Below are positions 44,415 through 55,838 of a DNA stretch of 64,000 nt, in pieces. Origin of the DNA: [Clostridium] celerecrescens 18A (GTDB lineage Bacteria; Bacillota; Clostridia; Lachnospirales; Lachnospiraceae); the NCBI RefSeq assembly GCF_002797975.1, contig NZ_PGET01000001.1, forward strand, positions 3,479,501 to 3,543,500, in the 5' to 3' direction. The position numbers and the translations under genes were made by a program. The notes beneath the pieces are model-generated. The model was not told where the DNA came from. It saw only the letters and a program-made list of their open reading frames with translations, and did no database searches. The first letter of the stretch is position 1, and each line of letters opens with the position of its first letter.

Positions 44415-45059
44415 CTATGCTCCTAATAGGTCAGCGATGTCCGAGAACACCTTGTTTAATTCCTGTGTTCCATCAATATTCACCAGCACACCAGCTTCCT
44501 TATAATATTCGATCAGAGGCTTTGTCTGATCATGGTAGACCGACAAACGCTTTTTAACGGTTTCCGGCTTATCGTCATCCCGCAAAACAAGCCCTGCTCC
44601 ACACACGTCGCATACATCGGGAACCCTGCTTGGATTATACACAATATGATATGTAGCTCCGCAGGCAATGCAAGCACGACGGCCTGCCATTCTGTCTATA
44701 ATTATCTCATCCGGTACATCCACATTAATCGCAAAGTCAATCTTCTGTCCCATATCAGAAAGGGCCTTTTTAAGACTTTCCGCCTGGGGAATGGTTCTTG
44801 GAAAACCATCCAGCACGTATCCATTTTCACAGTCATCACTCTGAATACGGTCCATCAGCATACCAATGGTCAGTTCATCCGGCACAAGAGCGCCCTGATC
44901 CATGTATTCCTTTGCCTTCCTGCCTAACTCTGTTCCCTCTTTAATATTGGTTCGGAAAATATCTCCAGTAGAAATATGGGGAATCTGATACTTTTCAGCA
45001 ATTTTTTTTGCCTGGGTACCTTTGCCGGCACCAGGAGCACCTAACATGATAATTCTCAT
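44415..45059 (-). CDS. adk: Adenylate kinase
   Basis: Balances ATP, ADP and AMP. 214 residues, Walker A GAPGAGKGTQAKKIAE, AMP site STGDIFR, lid with a zinc-binding four-cysteine knuckle (CIACGATYHIVYNPSR and CDVCGAG), typical of Gram-positive enzymes. The start at 45059 has GGAGGGA upstream; the longer frame is unsupported. Confidence 0.96.
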   Translation of the reverse strand: MRIIMLGAPGAGKGTQAKKIAEKYQIPHISTGDIFRTNIKEGTELGRKAKEYMDQGALVPDELTIGMLMDRIQSDDCENGYVLDGFPRTIPQAESLKKALSDMGQKIDFAINVDVPDEIIIDRMAGRRACIACGATYHIVYNPSRVPDVCDVCGAGLVLRDDDKPETVKKRLSVYHDQTKPLIEYYKEAGVLVNIDGTQELNKVFSDIADLLGA

Positions 45060-45144
45060 AAACAGTCCCTCCCTTGCTTCCTTAAGGTTAAATAACACAA
45101 ATTCCAAGAAAAACACGCCGTGCGTGTTTCTCTTGGTTTGTCCT

Positions 45145-46467
45145 CTAATCGTTTAAAAATCCTTTATAATAGCGCACAAGCATCTGAGATTCAATCGCCT
45201 TCAACGTCTCTAAGACTACACTGACGATGATGATTAAAGATGTACCTCCAAAGGATAAACGGCTTACATTAAATAAACCGGAAACCATGATCGGAATAAT
45301 ACAAATGATCGTCAAGCCGCATGCGCCTATAAATACGATATAGTTCAAAATGGAATTGAGATAATCACTGGTTGGTTTCCCTGGACGGATGCCCGGGATA
45401 AAGCCACCGGACTTTTTCATGTTATTCGCAACTTCAAGCGGGTTAAACGTAATTGATGTATAAAAATAAGCGAACACGATGATAAGAGCCACGTAGACGA
45501 GCATACCGATGGTATATAACGGTCTTTCCGGTTTAAACCAGCTTGAAGAATTGAGTGCCGATAAAATGTGGCCTCCAATGCTGTTGTAGTTAATATTGGC
45601 CCCAAAGAACTGGGAAATCACTACCGGGAACGACATAATGGAGGAAGCGAAGATAACCGGGATAACGCCGGCTGTATTCACCTTTAACGGAATGTTGGTG
45701 GCTTGACCGCCGACCATCTTCCGTCCCTGCATCTTTTTCGAATACTGTACAGGAATTCTTCTCTCACCATTCTGAAGGATAACAACAAATATTACAATCG
45801 CTGCGATAACAGCAGCGATAATAATGGCTGCAACTGCAGCTACTGCAACCGATTTTCCAGACATGAATCTGGTATATAAGGTTGACATATCCGAAGGAAA
45901 GCTGGAAATGATGTTAAAGGTCAAAACAATGGAAATACCATTTCCCACACCCTTTTCCGTAATTCGCTCACCGATCCACATCAGAAGAGCACTTCCAGCG
46001 GTCATCGTTGCAACAGCAATAATAATACTTAATACATTAAATTCTCTTAACAGCCCCTGGCCGCCGAATCCAATCGCCATAGCGACGGACTCGATTAAAG
46101 CCAGACCAACTGTTACGTAACGGGTGTATTCTGCAATCTTCTTTCTGCCATCTTCCCCATCCCGCTGCATTTCTTCAAGCTTAGGAATCGCTATGGTCAA
46201 AAGCTGCATGATGATGGAAGATGTGATGTAAGGGGTAATGCTCAAGGCAAATACGGACATATTGGTAAAAGAGCTGCCTGTCATTGCGTTGAAAAATCCA
46301 AACGCATCGTTATTCTGCCTGGCAAAAAAATCTTTAAAAAAGCTTGTTTCAACTCCTGGAATCGGCAATTGAGAACCGATTCTAGTAACCACCAGCATCA
46401 TGAATGTAAAGATAAGTTTCTTTCTTACATCCTTGATCTTGAATGCATTACGGAGTGTTTTTAACAT
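45145..46467 (-). CDS. secY: Preprotein translocase subunit SecY
   Basis: 440 residues with ten membrane segments. N-terminal LRNAFKIKDVRKKLIFTFMM, plug region GSSFTNMSVFALSITPYITSSIIMQLL, and the C-terminal loop RPGKPTSDYLNSILNYIVF that binds SecA. Directly follows rplO, one base apart. Confidence 0.96.
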   Translation of the reverse strand: MLKTLRNAFKIKDVRKKLIFTFMMLVVTRIGSQLPIPGVETSFFKDFFARQNNDAFGFFNAMTGSSFTNMSVFALSITPYITSSIIMQLLTIAIPKLEEMQRDGEDGRKKIAEYTRYVTVGLALIESVAMAIGFGGQGLLREFNVLSIIIAVATMTAGSALLMWIGERITEKGVGNGISIVLTFNIISSFPSDMSTLYTRFMSGKSVAVAAVAAIIIAAVIAAIVIFVVILQNGERRIPVQYSKKMQGRKMVGGQATNIPLKVNTAGVIPVIFASSIMSFPVVISQFFGANINYNSIGGHILSALNSSSWFKPERPLYTIGMLVYVALIIVFAYFYTSITFNPLEVANNMKKSGGFIPGIRPGKPTSDYLNSILNYIVFIGACGLTIICIIPIMVSGLFNVSRLSFGGTSLIIIVSVVLETLKAIESQMLVRYYKGFLND

Positions 46468-46468
46468 A

Positions 46469-46909
46469 TTAGATCACCTCGCAGGTTCCACCTAAAGCCT
46501 CGATTTTGGTTTTTGCGCCTTCGCTGAAAGCATCTACCTTTACTGTAAGCTTTTTGGTTAATTCTCCATTTCCAAGGATCTTAACACCGTCACGCGGATT
46601 CTTAACGATACCGCTCTCTAACAAAGTTTCAACAGTAACAACTGTACCATTGTCAAAACACTCTAAAGCGCCTACATTGATACCGATAATAATTTTAGTA
46701 TTTCTATTGGTAAAGCCTCTCTTAGGAATACGTCTGTATAAAGGCATCTGACCACCTTCAAAACCTGGTCTAGTTGCACCGGAACGTGCTTTCTGTCCTT
46801 TATGACCCTTACCTGCTGTCTTGCCGTTTCCTGAACCATGTCCGCGGCCTCTTCTGAAGTTGTCGCTGTGTTTGGAACCTAACGCAGGCTGTAAATTTGA
46901 TAAATCCAT
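46469..46909 (-). CDS. rplO: 50S ribosomal protein L15
   Basis: 146 residues. [44 protein letters not shown] is the normal start; 46909 is used because GGAGG lies before it (a GTG 9 bases upstream is in frame but has none). Assembly protein of the peptidyl-transferase region. Confidence 0.95.
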   Translation of the reverse strand: MDLSNLQPALGSKHSDNFRRGRGHGSGNGKTAGKGHKGQKARSGATRPGFEGGQMPLYRRIPKRGFTNRNTKIIIGINVGALECFDNGTVVTVETLLESGIVKNPRDGVKILGNGELTKKLTVKVDAFSEGAKTKIEALGGTCEVI

Positions 46910-46935
46910 CGCTTGCACCTCCTTACTGTATTCTC

Positions 46936-47118
46936 TTAAATCTCTTCAACTTTTACTAAATGACGCACGTTTGCGATCATACCTCTAACCGCGTTATTAT
47001 CCGGCATCTCAACTGTTTTATGAAGCTTCTTTAAGCCTAATGCTTCAACGGTTGCTTTATGCTTCGGAACTGCGCCGATCGGGGATTTCACCAATGTGAC
47101 TTTTAATTTATCTGCCAT
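46936..47118 (-). CDS. rpmD: 50S ribosomal protein L30
   Basis: 60 residues: [32 protein letters not shown]. The second ATG (47118) is taken because GGAGG stands 8 bases before it. Between rpsE and rplO. Confidence 0.95.
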   Translation of the reverse strand: MADKLKVTLVKSPIGAVPKHKATVEALGLKKLHKTVEMPDNNAVRGMIANVRHLVKVEEI

Positions 47119-47131
47119 TTTCATATCCTCC

Positions 47132-47641
47132 TTAGCCTAAAATCTCTTCTACAGATTTACCGCGAAGCTTTGCAACTTCCTCAGGAGTTTTTAAACGGGT
47201 TAATCCCTCTATTGTAGCTAAAACTACATTGGTCTTATTATTAGAACCTAAGGACTTAGAATGGATATTCTTAATACCTGCAAGCTCTAAAACCGCACGT
47301 GCAGGACCTCCTGCAATAACTCCTGTACCTTCATTAGCTCTCTTAAGAAGTACAGATGCACTTCCGAATTTTCCGATCAGGTCATGAGGAATACTGTTGT
47401 TCTCATCGATGGGAATAGCAACCATATTCTTAACAGCAGCCTCTTTTCCTTTACGGATTGCTTCTGGAACTTCACCGGCTTTGCCAAGACCCGCACCTAC
47501 GTGGCCATTGCCATCACCTACGACTACTAAAGCAGAGAATCTCATGGTACGTCCACCCTTAACGGTTTTAGATACGCGCTTGATAGCAACTACTCTGTCG
47601 TTTAATTCTAACTGATTTGCATCAAAAATTGTACGTTTCAC
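47132..47641 (-). CDS. rpsE: 30S ribosomal protein S5
   Basis: 169 residues from a GTG codon with GGAGAA upstream. DSRBD-like S5 domain ([37 protein letters not shown]) and [22 protein letters not shown]. Near the mRNA entry channel. Confidence 0.95.
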   Translation of the reverse strand: MKRTIFDANQLELNDRVVAIKRVSKTVKGGRTMRFSALVVVGDGNGHVGAGLGKAGEVPEAIRKGKEAAVKNMVAIPIDENNSIPHDLIGKFGSASVLLKRANEGTGVIAGGPARAVLELAGIKNIHSKSLGSNNKTNVVLATIEGLTRLKTPEEVAKLRGKSVEEILG

Positions 47642-47661
47642 GCTGTCATTCTCCTCTCTAC

Positions 47662-48030
47662 TTAGAATTCCAGACCAGCTTCTCTGGCTGCGTCTGCTAA
47701 TGCCTGAATCTTACCATGATATATAAAACCGCCTCTGTCAAAGACAACTCCCTTAATTCCTTTTTCAAGGGCTCTCTTTGCTACTACGGTACCTACATAT
47801 GCTGCAGCATCAACGTTGTTAGTTTTCTCTAATTCTGCCTTTACTTCTTTTTCTACTGTAGAAGCAGCGACTAAAGTCTTACCAACTGTATCGTCAATAA
47901 TTTGAGCATACACATGATTATTGCTTCTAAACACAGCTAAACGTGGTCTTTCTGCAGTGCCTGCAAAACGGTTACGTATTCTGTTGTGCTTTTTAACGCG
48001 AACTTCGCTTCTTGACTGTTTGCTAACCAT
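47662..48030 (-). CDS. rplR: 50S ribosomal protein L18
   Basis: 122 residues, binds 5S r[35 protein letters not shown] core and [26 protein letters not shown] end. Normal spc order. Confidence 0.95.
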   Translation of the reverse strand: MVSKQSRSEVRVKKHNRIRNRFAGTAERPRLAVFRSNNHVYAQIIDDTVGKTLVAASTVEKEVKAELEKTNNVDAAAYVGTVVAKRALEKGIKGVVFDRGGFIYHGKIQALADAAREAGLEF

Positions 48031-48047
48031 CTTTACACTCTCCTTAA

Positions 48048-48590
48048 TTATTTCTTACCAGTCTTACCAACTTTACGTCTGATAACTTCGTCAGCATACT
48101 TGATACCCTTGCCCTTATACGGTTCAGGTCTTCTCTTATCTCTGATTTCAGCAGCGTACTGGCCAACTTTTTCTTTATCGATACCTTTAATAATGATGAC
48201 GTTCTGACCTTCCATGGTAGCTTCGATTCCATCAGGATCTTCCATCTCTACCGGGTGGGAATAGCCAAGAGAAAGAACCAGCTTCTTGCCCTGCTTCTGT
48301 GCTCTGTAACCAACACCATTGATTTCCAGCTTCTTCTCATAACCGTTAGTAACACCAACGACCATGTTGTTTACTAATGTTCTTGTCAGACCGTGTAAAG
48401 ATTTCATCTTCTTTAAATCATTCGGTCTTGTAACAACGATATGACCATCTTCTTCTTTGATTGTCATCTCAGATGGTAACACTCTTTCAAGAGTTCCCTT
48501 AGGACCTGTTATAGTCACTTTATTATTTTCTGCGATTGCAACAGTTACGCCTGCCGGAATCGCGATAGGCATTCTTCCTATACGTGACAT
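48048..48590 (-). CDS. rplF: 50S ribosomal protein L6
   Basis: 180 residues with two L6 domains: [19 protein letters not shown] and the end [26 protein letters not shown]. Near the factor-binding site of the large subunit. Confidence 0.96.
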   Translation of the reverse strand: MSRIGRMPIAIPAGVTVAIAENNKVTITGPKGTLERVLPSEMTIKEEDGHIVVTRPNDLKKMKSLHGLTRTLVNNMVVGVTNGYEKKLEINGVGYRAQKQGKKLVLSLGYSHPVEMEDPDGIEATMEGQNVIIIKGIDKEKVGQYAAEIRDKRRPEPYKGKGIKYADEVIRRKVGKTGKK

Positions 48591-48657
48591 GCCGTTTACC
48601 TCCTTAAATTTTCGGAAAGAACTTTGCGCTCCTTCTGTTTTCAGATGCTTCTCTTAA

Positions 48658-49059
48658 TTACCAAACAAACGCCAGTACTTCTCCGCCGATACCTGCAGTG
48701 CGTGCTTCCTTATCGGTAATAACGCCCTGGTTTGTGGAGATGATAGCAGTTCCTAAACCGCCAAGTACTCTTGGTAACTCCTCTTTGTTTGCGTATACAC
48801 GTAAACCAGGCTTGGAGATTCTCTTAATACCTGTAATGATTTTCTCATTTTTATCTTTACCGTATTTTAAGGTGATCCGGATTGTCTGGAATGCACCGTC
48901 TTCTACGAGATCGTATTTCTTAATGTAGCCCTCTTTTACAAGGATATCAGCAATAGCTAATTTCATCTTAGATGAAGGTACATCTACTGTATCATGTTTT
49001 GCAGTATTTGCATTACGGATTCTTGTAAGCATATCTGCGATTGGATCGCTCATAGTCAT
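48658..49059 (-). CDS. rpsH: 30S ribosomal protein S8
   Basis: 133 residues: [30 protein letters not shown] and [25 protein letters not shown]. In many bacteria S8 represses the spc operon by binding its own mRNA. GGAGG upstream of the ATG. Confidence 0.96.
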   Translation of the reverse strand: MTMSDPIADMLTRIRNANTAKHDTVDVPSSKMKLAIADILVKEGYIKKYDLVEDGAFQTIRITLKYGKDKNEKIITGIKRISKPGLRVYANKEELPRVLGGLGTAIISTNQGVITDKEARTAGIGGEVLAFVW

Positions 49060-49083
49060 TTTGAAATTGCCTCCTTCCTTATT

Positions 49084-49269
49084 TTACCAGCTTGCTTTTT
49101 TAACGCCTGGGATCTGGCCCTTGTATGCTAATTCACGGAAGCAGATTCTGCAGATTCCGTATTTTCTCAAATAAGCATGTGGACGACCACAGATTCTGCA
49201 ACGATTGTATTCTCTTGAGGAGAACTTTGCAGGTCTCTGCTGTTTGATCTTCATTGAAGTCTTAGCCAT
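49084..49269 (-). CDS. rpsN: 30S ribosomal protein S14, zinc-binding (type Z)
   Basis: 61 residues with the zinc motif [21 protein letters not shown]. The C+ form is the one in spc operons of Gram-positive bacteria. Confidence 0.95.
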   Translation of the reverse strand: MAKTSMKIKQQRPAKFSSREYNRCRICGRPHAYLRKYGICRICFRELAYKGQIPGVKKASW

Positions 49270-49284
49270 GGATTATTCCTCCTA

Positions 49285-49824
49285 CTATTTTGCAAATGGC
49301 ATATTGAATAATGTCAAAAGTTCACGGGCTTCTTCGTCTGTCTTAGCGGTAGTGACGAAAATAACGTCCATACCTCTTACCTTGTCAACTTTATCGTACT
49401 CAATTTCAGGGAAAATAAGCTGTTCCTTGATGCCAAGAGCATAATTCCCTCTGCCGTCAAATGCATTAGGATTTACTCCTCTGAAGTCACGTACACGAGG
49501 AAGTGCAAGGTTGATCAGGCGGTCAGCAAATTCATACATTCTCTCACCGCGTAAAGTTACTTTACATCCGATCGGCATACCTTCTCTGATCTTGAAGTTA
49601 GCAACTGATTTTTTAGCTTTTGTTAAAACTGCCTTCTGACCGGAGATGATTTCTAAATCTCTTACTGCAGAGTCTAAAATCTTGGCATTTTCCTTTGCTT
49701 CACCAATACCCATATTGATGACAATCTTATTTAACTTTGGCACTTCCATGATGTTCTTATATCCAAATTTCTTGACCATACCTTCTACGATCTCTGTCTG
49801 GTACATCTCTTTTAATCTAGCCAA
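49285..49824 (-). CDS. rplE: 50S ribosomal protein L5
   Basis: 179 residues, 5S rRNA-binding: [23 protein letters not shown] and [32 protein letters not shown]. Confidence 0.96.
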   Translation of the reverse strand: MARLKEMYQTEIVEGMVKKFGYKNIMEVPKLNKIVINMGIGEAKENAKILDSAVRDLEIISGQKAVLTKAKKSVANFKIREGMPIGCKVTLRGERMYEFADRLINLALPRVRDFRGVNPNAFDGRGNYALGIKEQLIFPEIEYDKVDKVRGMDVIFVTTAKTDEEARELLTLFNMPFAK

Positions 49825-49845
49825 TTTTTATTCCTCCTCTCCGAA

Positions 49846-50151
49846 TTAGTCAATTACTTTACCGGTTGCTTTTGCAACACGGACTTTTTTGCCGTCTTTT
49901 ACTTCAAAACCAACTCTGGTTGCTTTTCCGTCAACAACAAGCATTACGTTGGAGATATCAAGTGCAGCTTCTTTCTGTACGATACCACCCTGTGGGCTGC
50001 CTGGGCCTGGTTTCACATGCTTTGTAATCATGTTAACACCTTCCACTACCACTTTGCTATTCTTCGTATCTACGTGAAGAACTTTGCCCTGTTTGTCTTT
50101 ATCTTTTCCTGCGATAACCTTTACCAGGTCGTCTCTTTTAATTTTATGCAC
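49846..50151 (-). CDS. rplX: 50S ribosomal protein L24
   Basis: 101 residues with KOW motif: KIKRDDLVKVIAGKDKDKQGKVLHVDTKNSKVVVEG. Early assembly initiator protein of the large subunit. Confidence 0.95.
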   Translation of the reverse strand: MHKIKRDDLVKVIAGKDKDKQGKVLHVDTKNSKVVVEGVNMITKHVKPGPGSPQGGIVQKEAALDISNVMLVVDGKATRVGFEVKDGKKVRVAKATGKVID

Positions 50152-50165
50152 AGTCCGACACCTCC

Positions 50166-50534
50166 TTATAATACTTCGGGAGCTAAGGAAACAATTTTCA
50201 TGAACTGCTTCTCTCTTAACTCTCTGGCAACCGGTCCAAAGATACGAGTTCCTTTTGGAGTCTTGTCATCTTTGATAATTACGGCAGCATTCTCATCGAA
50301 CTTGATATAAGAACCGTCTTTACGGCGTGCGCCCTTAACGGAACGTACGACAACGGCCTTAACAACGTCGCCCTTCTTCACAACACCGCCAGGTGTTGCA
50401 TCTTTTACGCTGGCAACGATAACATCACCAATATTAGCATATCTTCTTGTAGATCCGCCCATAACACGGATACAAAGAAGCTCTTTTGCACCAGTATTAT
50501 CGGCAACCTTTAATCTGGTTTCCTGCTGAATCAT
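50166..50534 (-). CDS. rplN: 50S ribosomal protein L14
   Basis: 122 residues, standard length and sequence: [24 protein letters not shown] and [23 protein letters not shown]. Confidence 0.96.
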   Translation of the reverse strand: MIQQETRLKVADNTGAKELLCIRVMGGSTRRYANIGDVIVASVKDATPGGVVKKGDVVKAVVVRSVKGARRKDGSYIKFDENAAVIIKDDKTPKGTRIFGPVARELREKQFMKIVSLAPEVL

Positions 50535-50558
50535 GCCTGTTACTCCTTCCTGGATATA

Positions 50559-50813
50559 TTATTTCGCTCTCTCGATAATCTCAACAAGTCTCCATCTCTT
50601 GTCTTTGGACAGCGGTCTTGTTTCCATTACTCTAACTGTATCGCCCATGTTGCAGTCGTTGTTCTCGTCATGAGCTTTTAATTTATACGTTCTTTTTACG
50701 ATCTTGCCGTATAAAGGATGTTCTACATGGTCTTCAATAGCCACAACGATGGTCTTATCCATCTTGCTGCTTACAACCTTACCAGTACGGGTTTTTCTTA
50801 AATTTCTCTCCAC
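50559..50813 (-). CDS. rpsQ: 30S ribosomal protein S17
   Basis: 84 residues from a GTG with GGAGAATA upstream: [36 protein letters not shown]-fold protein of the 30S body. The gap before it (50814-50906) contains a GT/AC hairpin, ACACACAC..GTGTGTGT at about 50869-50886. Confidence 0.95.
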   Translation of the reverse strand: MERNLRKTRTGKVVSSKMDKTIVVAIEDHVEHPLYGKIVKRTYKLKAHDENNDCNMGDTVRVMETRPLSKDKRWRLVEIIERAK

Positions 50814-50906
50814 GTTCGGTATTCTCCTTTCGAGTTTTGGCCCTGGCGGCCCAATCTATAAGTTTACACACACTCGTGTGTGTCATGCTTTTTAAAGAAC
50901 TGCAAC

Positions 50907-51119
50907 TTAAGCTAATTTAGCCTTCTCAGTTATAACAGTCTGAATTCTGGCAATGTTCTTACGAACCTCTTTGATCCTGCTTGTGTTATCAAGCTGGTTG
51001 GTCGCGTTCTGGAATCTTAAGTTGAAAAGTTCTTTCTTTGCAGCTACTAATTCTTCATTCAGTTCTGCAGCTGATTTTCCTTTTAATTCTTCCACATACT
51101 TATTAATTTTCACTGTCAT
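50907..51119 (-). CDS. rpmC: 50S ribosomal protein L29
   Basis: 70 residues, long helical hairpin: [38 protein letters not shown]. Near the exit tunnel. Overlaps rplP by 4 bases. Confidence 0.95.
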   Translation of the reverse strand: MTVKINKYVEELKGKSAAELNEELVAAKKELFNLRFQNATNQLDNTSRIKEVRKNIARIQTVITEKAKLA

Positions 51120-51541
51120 TCACCGCCTTCTAAATCTGCTTTAGCAGCAATCTTACACTTGCACGGTAACTTATGCATAGCAAGACGTAAAGCTTCACGT
51201 GCTGTTTCTTCAGGTACTCCAGCGATTTCGAATAATACACGGCCTGGTTTTACTACTGCTACCCAGTATTCCAGAGCGCCCTTACCGGAACCCATTCGGG
51301 TTTCTGCTGGCTTTGCTGTTACAGGTTTATCCGGGAAAATCTTGATCCAGACTTTACCGCCACGCTTGATATAACGAGTCATGGCAACACGGGCTGCCTC
51401 GATCTGGTTGGATTTGATCCAGCATGGTTCTGCAGCGACTAAACCGAATTCACCGTTGCTGATAGTATTGCCTCTTAACGCTTTACCAGCCATGGATCCA
51501 CGGAACTGTTTACGACGTTTAACTCTTTTAGGCATTAACAT
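51116..51541 (-). CDS. rplP: 50S ribosomal protein L16
   Basis: 141 residues: [24 protein letters not shown] and [26 protein letters not shown]. Both ATGs at 51541 and 51535 are possible; the first is used since family members commonly start MLMPKR. Its start overlaps the last base of rpsC. Confidence 0.95.
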   Translation of the reverse strand: MLMPKRVKRRKQFRGSMAGKALRGNTISNGEFGLVAAEPCWIKSNQIEAARVAMTRYIKRGGKVWIKIFPDKPVTAKPAETRMGSGKGALEYWVAVVKPGRVLFEIAGVPEETAREALRLAMHKLPCKCKIAAKADLEGGE

Positions 51542-52197
51542 TATTTTCCGCTCCCTTCCTTGTTTCCTTTAGTTGGAAGTATTTCGCCATTGTAGATCCA
51601 TACCTTAACACCGATCTTACCGAAGGTTGTATCTGCTTCAGCGAAACCATAGTCAATATCTGCTCTGAGTGTCTGTAACGGAATGGTTCCTTCGCTGTAG
51701 AACTCGGTACGAGCCATATCAGCGCCGCCAAGACGTCCTGCAACTGCAGTCTTGATACCCTTTACTCCAGCCTTCATGGAACGACCCATGGTGGACTTCA
51801 TAGCCCGGCGGAAGGATACACGGTTCTCTAACTGCTGCGCAATAGATTCAGCTACTAACTGAGCATCTTTGTCAGGTCTTTTGATTTCCTTGATGTCAAC
51901 AAATAACTTTTTATCTGTAAGCTTCTGAGCTTCAGCTTTTAATTTCTCGATCTCAGATCCGCCTTTACCGATAACAACACCTGGCTTCGCTGTATGAATC
52001 GTAATTTTCACGCGGTCAGATGCTCTCTCAATTTCTATATCAGAAATGCCGGCGCTGTATAATCTTTTCTTAAGGAACTTTCTGATCGCATAATCTTCTA
52101 CCAGGTTATCTGCGAAATCAGCTTCAGCATACCATTTTGAGTTCCAGTCTTTAATAACACCGACTCTTAAGCCGTGTGGATTAACTTTCTGTCCCAT
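51541..52197 (-). CDS. rpsC: 30S ribosomal protein S3
   Basis: 218 residues: [24 protein letters not shown] domain around [14 protein letters not shown], and [27 protein letters not shown]. mRNA entry channel protein. Confidence 0.96.
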   Translation of the reverse strand: MGQKVNPHGLRVGVIKDWNSKWYAEADFADNLVEDYAIRKFLKKRLYSAGISDIEIERASDRVKITIHTAKPGVVIGKGGSEIEKLKAEAQKLTDKKLFVDIKEIKRPDKDAQLVAESIAQQLENRVSFRRAMKSTMGRSMKAGVKGIKTAVAGRLGGADMARTEFYSEGTIPLQTLRADIDYGFAEADTTFGKIGVKVWIYNGEILPTKGNKEGSGK

Positions 52198-52208
52198 TAT
52201 TTGCCTCC

Positions 52209-52595
52209 TTATCTTTCATTAAGCACAACGGTGATGTGGCTCATTCTCTTCTCGATCCTGTAAGCGCGGCCCTGTGCTCTCGGTTTTACTCTTTTCATTG
52301 TCGGTCCCTTGTTTGCAAAACATTCCTCTACATAAAGCTTTGCAGGGTCCATACCGTTGTTATTCTCAGCGTTAGCAATTGCTGATTTTAATAACTTCTC
52401 TATTAAAGAAGAAGCATATCTGGGATTGTAAGTCACAATACCAAGTGCTGTCATAACATCTTTGCCTCTGATGGCATCTAATACGAAGCATGCTTTCTGA
52501 ACAGAAACCCTAGCATAGGATAACTTTGCTGATGGTCTGGTGTCCTTCACGGCATTTCTTTCTCTTTTAATCTGGCTTCTATGTCCCTTAGCCAT
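52209..52595 (-). CDS. rplV: 50S ribosomal protein L22
   Basis: 128 residues. Conserved C-terminal hairpin [29 protein letters not shown] lines the exit tunnel and is where macrolide resistance changes occur. Basic N-terminal extension [15 protein letters not shown]. Confidence 0.95.
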   Translation of the reverse strand: MAKGHRSQIKRERNAVKDTRPSAKLSYARVSVQKACFVLDAIRGKDVMTALGIVTYNPRYASSLIEKLLKSAIANAENNNGMDPAKLYVEECFANKGPTMKRVKPRAQGRAYRIEKRMSHITVVLNER

Positions 52596-52665
52596 TGGTG
52601 AATCCTCCTTTCAACTTTAACGCCCCTGGGAATCCTAACGAATGCCCGGAGGAGTTTGTTTCTAT

Positions 52666-52947
52666 CTACTTACGGCCTGATTTTTTCTCGTCCTTACCAT
52701 GTCCTCTGTAGGTTCTTGTGGCAACGAATTCACCCAGCTTATGTCCAACCATATCTTCTGTAACATATACCGGAACGTGCTTTCTGCCATCGTGAACTGC
52801 AATTGTATGTCCAACCATCTGCGGAAAGATTGTAGAACGGCGAGACCAGGTCTTAATTACCTGTTTCTGTCCTGCTGCGTTCATAACATCTACTTTTTTC
52901 AGTAAATGAGCATCTGCAAATGGTCCTTTTTTAAGTGAGCGAGCCAT
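52666..52947 (-). CDS. rpsS: 30S ribosomal protein S19
   Basis: 93 residues: [20 protein letters not shown] and [15 protein letters not shown]. Near the 30S head, forms a pair with S13. Confidence 0.96.
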   Translation of the reverse strand: MARSLKKGPFADAHLLKKVDVMNAAGQKQVIKTWSRRSTIFPQMVGHTIAVHDGRKHVPVYVTEDMVGHKLGEFVATRTYRGHGKDEKKSGRK

Positions 52948-52966
52948 AGATTCTAACCTCCTTCAA

Positions 52967-53815
52967 TTATTTAACGGTCTTTCCATCTCTTCTTCTAACG
53001 ATCAGTCTGTTAGACTGCTTGTTTTTCTTTCTGGTCTTTAAGCCAAGTGCTGGTTTGCCCCATGGTGTACTTGGACCTGGGCGTCCGATACCAGTCTTGC
53101 CTTCACCACCGCCGTGAGGATGGTCATTCGGGTTCATAACAGAACCACGTACAGTAGGTCTGAAGCCCATATGACGTTTTCTACCAGCTTTACCGATATT
53201 GATCAGGTTGTGATCTCCGTTGCCTACAACGCCGATGGTTGCTCTGCAGTTGATCGGAACCATTCTCATCTCGCCGGAAGGTAAACGAAGAGTAGCATAT
53301 TTGCCTTCTTTTGCCATTAACTGAGCAGCATTTCCTGCGGAACGAACTAACTGTCCGCCTTTTCCAGGATAAAGCTCAATGTTATGAACCTGAGCACCAA
53401 CCGGGATCTGGCTTAGTGGTAAGCAGTTGCCGACTTTAGCTTCTGCCATCTCACCGCTCATAACCTTCATGCCATCTGTTAAACCAGCCGGTGCAAGGAT
53501 ATATGCTTTTGTACCGTCTTCGTAGCAGATCAGTGCGATGTTGGCAGTTCTGTTTGGATCGTACTCGATACCGATAACAGTTGCTGCAATGCCGTCTTTG
53601 CTGTTTCTCTTAAAATCGATGATTCTATATTTTCTCTTAACGCCGCCTCCGCGATGTCTTACCGTGATCTTACCCTGGTTATTACGGCCGGCTGTTTTAT
53701 TGATTGTTTTGCTGATTAAGGACTTCTCAGGAGTTGACTTTGTGACTTCGCTGAAATCAGAACCAGTCATGTGTCTTCTGGAAGGGGTATATGGGTTATA
53801 CTTTTTAATTCCCAT
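52967..53815 (-). CDS. rplB: 50S ribosomal protein L2
   Basis: 282 residues. [29 protein letters not shown] and the peptidyl-transferase-proximal [21 protein letters not shown] with the invariant His of DHPHGGG. The following gap 53816-53982 has hairpins TGTCCAA/TTGGACA and ACGCC/GGCGT. Confidence 0.96.
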   Translation of the reverse strand: MGIKKYNPYTPSRRHMTGSDFSEVTKSTPEKSLISKTINKTAGRNNQGKITVRHRGGGVKRKYRIIDFKRNSKDGIAATVIGIEYDPNRTANIALICYEDGTKAYILAPAGLTDGMKVMSGEMAEAKVGNCLPLSQIPVGAQVHNIELYPGKGGQLVRSAGNAAQLMAKEGKYATLRLPSGEMRMVPINCRATIGVVGNGDHNLINIGKAGRKRHMGFRPTVRGSVMNPNDHPHGGGEGKTGIGRPGPSTPWGKPALGLKTRKKNKQSNRLIVRRRDGKTVK

Positions 53816-53982
53816 TATATTTCTCCTTTCTTCTTAATTGTCCAAACTCTTGGACATAAAGGTATGCCAGTGCTTCAACGCCGCCTGGCGTATCTCAATT
53901 ATCGTGATATAATGTTCATCACATAGGAAACTGAAAACCGTTTACGCCGGGCTTGAATAAATTCTCACCAAGCGTCCCGATC

Positions 53983-54282
53983 TTACAGTCCTTCGAAGAT
54001 TTCGATGTCTTTGCTGTCAGCTGTCAGTTGAACGATAGCTTTCTTTGTCTTAGAAGTCTTTCCAAAAGTCATTCCTCTTCTTTTGGTCTTTCCATCTAAG
54101 TTCATGGTGTTCACGCTGGCAACCTTTGCACCTGGGAACATCTTCTCAACAGCTTCTTTGATCATAGCCTTATTAGCATCTGTGTGTACAATAAATGTGT
54201 ACTTCTTGGACGCCATAGCGTTCATGCTCTTCTCAGTTACTACAGGCTTCTGGATTACGTCGTAATACTTAATATCTGCCAT
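53983..54282 (-). CDS. rplW: 50S ribosomal protein L23
   Basis: 99 residues: [25 protein letters not shown] and [25 protein letters not shown]. Docking site for trigger factor and SRP at the tunnel exit. Confidence 0.95.
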   Translation of the reverse strand: MADIKYYDVIQKPVVTEKSMNAMASKKYTFIVHTDANKAMIKEAVEKMFPGAKVASVNTMNLDGKTKRRGMTFGKTSKTKKAIVQLTADSKDIEIFEGL

Positions 54283-54902
54283 TATGCGTACACCTCCTCG
54301 ATTGCTGCAACAGCAGTCTTGGTAGCAACAACTGTGTTGTACTTTAAGATATCGTATACGTTGATGGTGTTAGCAGAAGCAGTCTTAACAGCTGCGATGT
54401 TTCTTGCGCTCATTACTGCGTTTGCACTGTCGTCGCCAACAACTACAAGAGCTTTGGATACCTTTAAGTTATTTAAAACAGTCTGGAATTTCTTTGTCTT
54501 GATCTCATCAAACTTTAATTCGTCAACAACGATGAACTTATTCTCATTTACTCTGCTGGTCAGAGCGGACTTAAGAGCAAGTCTTCTTTCCTTCTTGTTA
54601 AGTTTGATTGTATAATCTCTTGGTGTAGGAGCAAATACAACTCCACCGCCTGTCCACTGGGGAGATCTTGTTGAACCCTGTCTTGCATGACCGGTTCCTT
54701 TCTGCTTCCACGGTTTTCTTCCGCCGCCAGATACTTCTGCACGTGTCTTTGCTTTCTGTGTGCCCTGGCGCTTATTTGCAAGCTGGCTTACGACTGCCAT
54801 GTGTACGAGATGCTCATTTACATCTACACCGAACACTGCATCGTTTAACTCTACTGTGCCAACTTCTTTACCTTCCATATTGTAAACAGATACGTTTGCC
54901 AT
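54282..54902 (-). CDS. rplD: 50S ribosomal protein L4
   Basis: 206 residues from the ATG at 54902, which GGAGG precedes; a longer frame is unsupported. [20 protein letters not shown] and the tunnel loop [33 protein letters not shown]. In E. coli L4 represses the S10 operon; not shown here. Confidence 0.95.
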   Translation of the reverse strand: MANVSVYNMEGKEVGTVELNDAVFGVDVNEHLVHMAVVSQLANKRQGTQKAKTRAEVSGGGRKPWKQKGTGHARQGSTRSPQWTGGGVVFAPTPRDYTIKLNKKERRLALKSALTSRVNENKFIVVDELKFDEIKTKKFQTVLNNLKVSKALVVVGDDSANAVMSARNIAAVKTASANTINVYDILKYNTVVATKTAVAAIEEVYA

Positions 54903-54931
54903 CTGTGTGATCCTCCTTTCTGATAAAAGCA

Positions 54932-55567
54932 TTAGTTAGATGCTTTTACTGTTTCCTTGATTGTTACTAAAGACTTCTTAGGTCCTGGTATAGCACCCTT
55001 AACCAGAATCAGGTTGTTTTCTGCATCAACCTTAACGATTTCGAGGTTTTGGATTGTCACCTTCTTATTACCCATCTGGCCAGGCATCTTTTTGCCCTTG
55101 AATACCTTGCTAGGGTCAGAAGCTGCACCGTTGGAACCAGCATGGCGGTGGAACTTAGAACCGTGAGCCATAGGTCCTCTGGACTGTCCGTGTCTCTTAA
55201 TAGCACCCTGGAAACCTTTACCTTTGGAGATTGCGGTTGCATCGATCTTGTCGCCTGCTGCGAAGATCTCAGCTTTGATTTCATCTTTTACAGAATACTG
55301 GGCAGCATTCTCAAGCTTAAACTCTCTTACGTATCTCTTGTAAGATACACCGGCCTTATCAAAATGGCCCTTAATTGGCTTGCTGACGAGCTTTTCTCTC
55401 TTATCAACATAACCAACCTGTACTGCACTGTAACCATCGTTCTCAACAGTCTTAACCTGTGTAACTACACAAGGACCTGCCTGAAGAACTGTTACCGGAG
55501 TTAAGACTCCGTTCTCATTGAAGATCTGTGTCATTCCGACTTTGGTAGCTAAAATACCCTTCTTCAT
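54932..55567 (-). CDS. rplC: 50S ribosomal protein L3
   Basis: 211 residues: [20 protein letters not shown] and [34 protein letters not shown], the segment reaching the peptidyl-transferase centre, and [20 protein letters not shown]. Confidence 0.96.
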   Translation of the reverse strand: MKKGILATKVGMTQIFNENGVLTPVTVLQAGPCVVTQVKTVENDGYSAVQVGYVDKREKLVSKPIKGHFDKAGVSYKRYVREFKLENAAQYSVKDEIKAEIFAAGDKIDATAISKGKGFQGAIKRHGQSRGPMAHGSKFHRHAGSNGAASDPSKVFKGKKMPGQMGNKKVTIQNLEIVKVDAENNLILVKGAIPGPKKSLVTIKETVKASN

Positions 55568-55599
55568 GTTTTTACCTCCTGTTTGTTAATTCTACAGCG

Positions 55600-55738
55600 G
55601 ATTGCTTTCGCAATCATCCTAGAACAGTCCAATATACATGGAACACTATGACTCCGCCTGGCGGTATCATGATTGCGCTGCAATCATGATCACCATTCGC
55701 CGTTCGACGAAAGTGCAAACACTTTCTTCTCACTTTCG
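55600..55738. repeat. Hairpin cluster in the rpsJ-rplC gap
   Basis: The 271-base gap between rpsJ and rplC, usually short, carries GATTGC/GCAATC (55600-55615), CCGCC/GGCGG (55653-55663), a 13-bp stem on GTATCATGATTGC/GCAATCATGATAC-type arms (about 55664-55692) and CGAAAGTG/CACTTTCG (55708-55738). No gene was seen. Role unknown. Confidence 0.6.
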
Positions 55739-55838
55739 CTATTGGAGATGTTGATTCCTTACAGGAAAAAGTGTTGCTTCTATATTAAAACCCTTCAGGA
55801 CATGCATGGAACAATTTCCATAATGGTTCTGATGAAGA

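Noticed and set aside
55680..55760. Considered as a third, divergent copy of the structured repeat element because of GGCGAATGG next to a hairpin
   Set aside because: Only a few bases match and the flanking and apex signatures are missing, so the similarity is probably chance.
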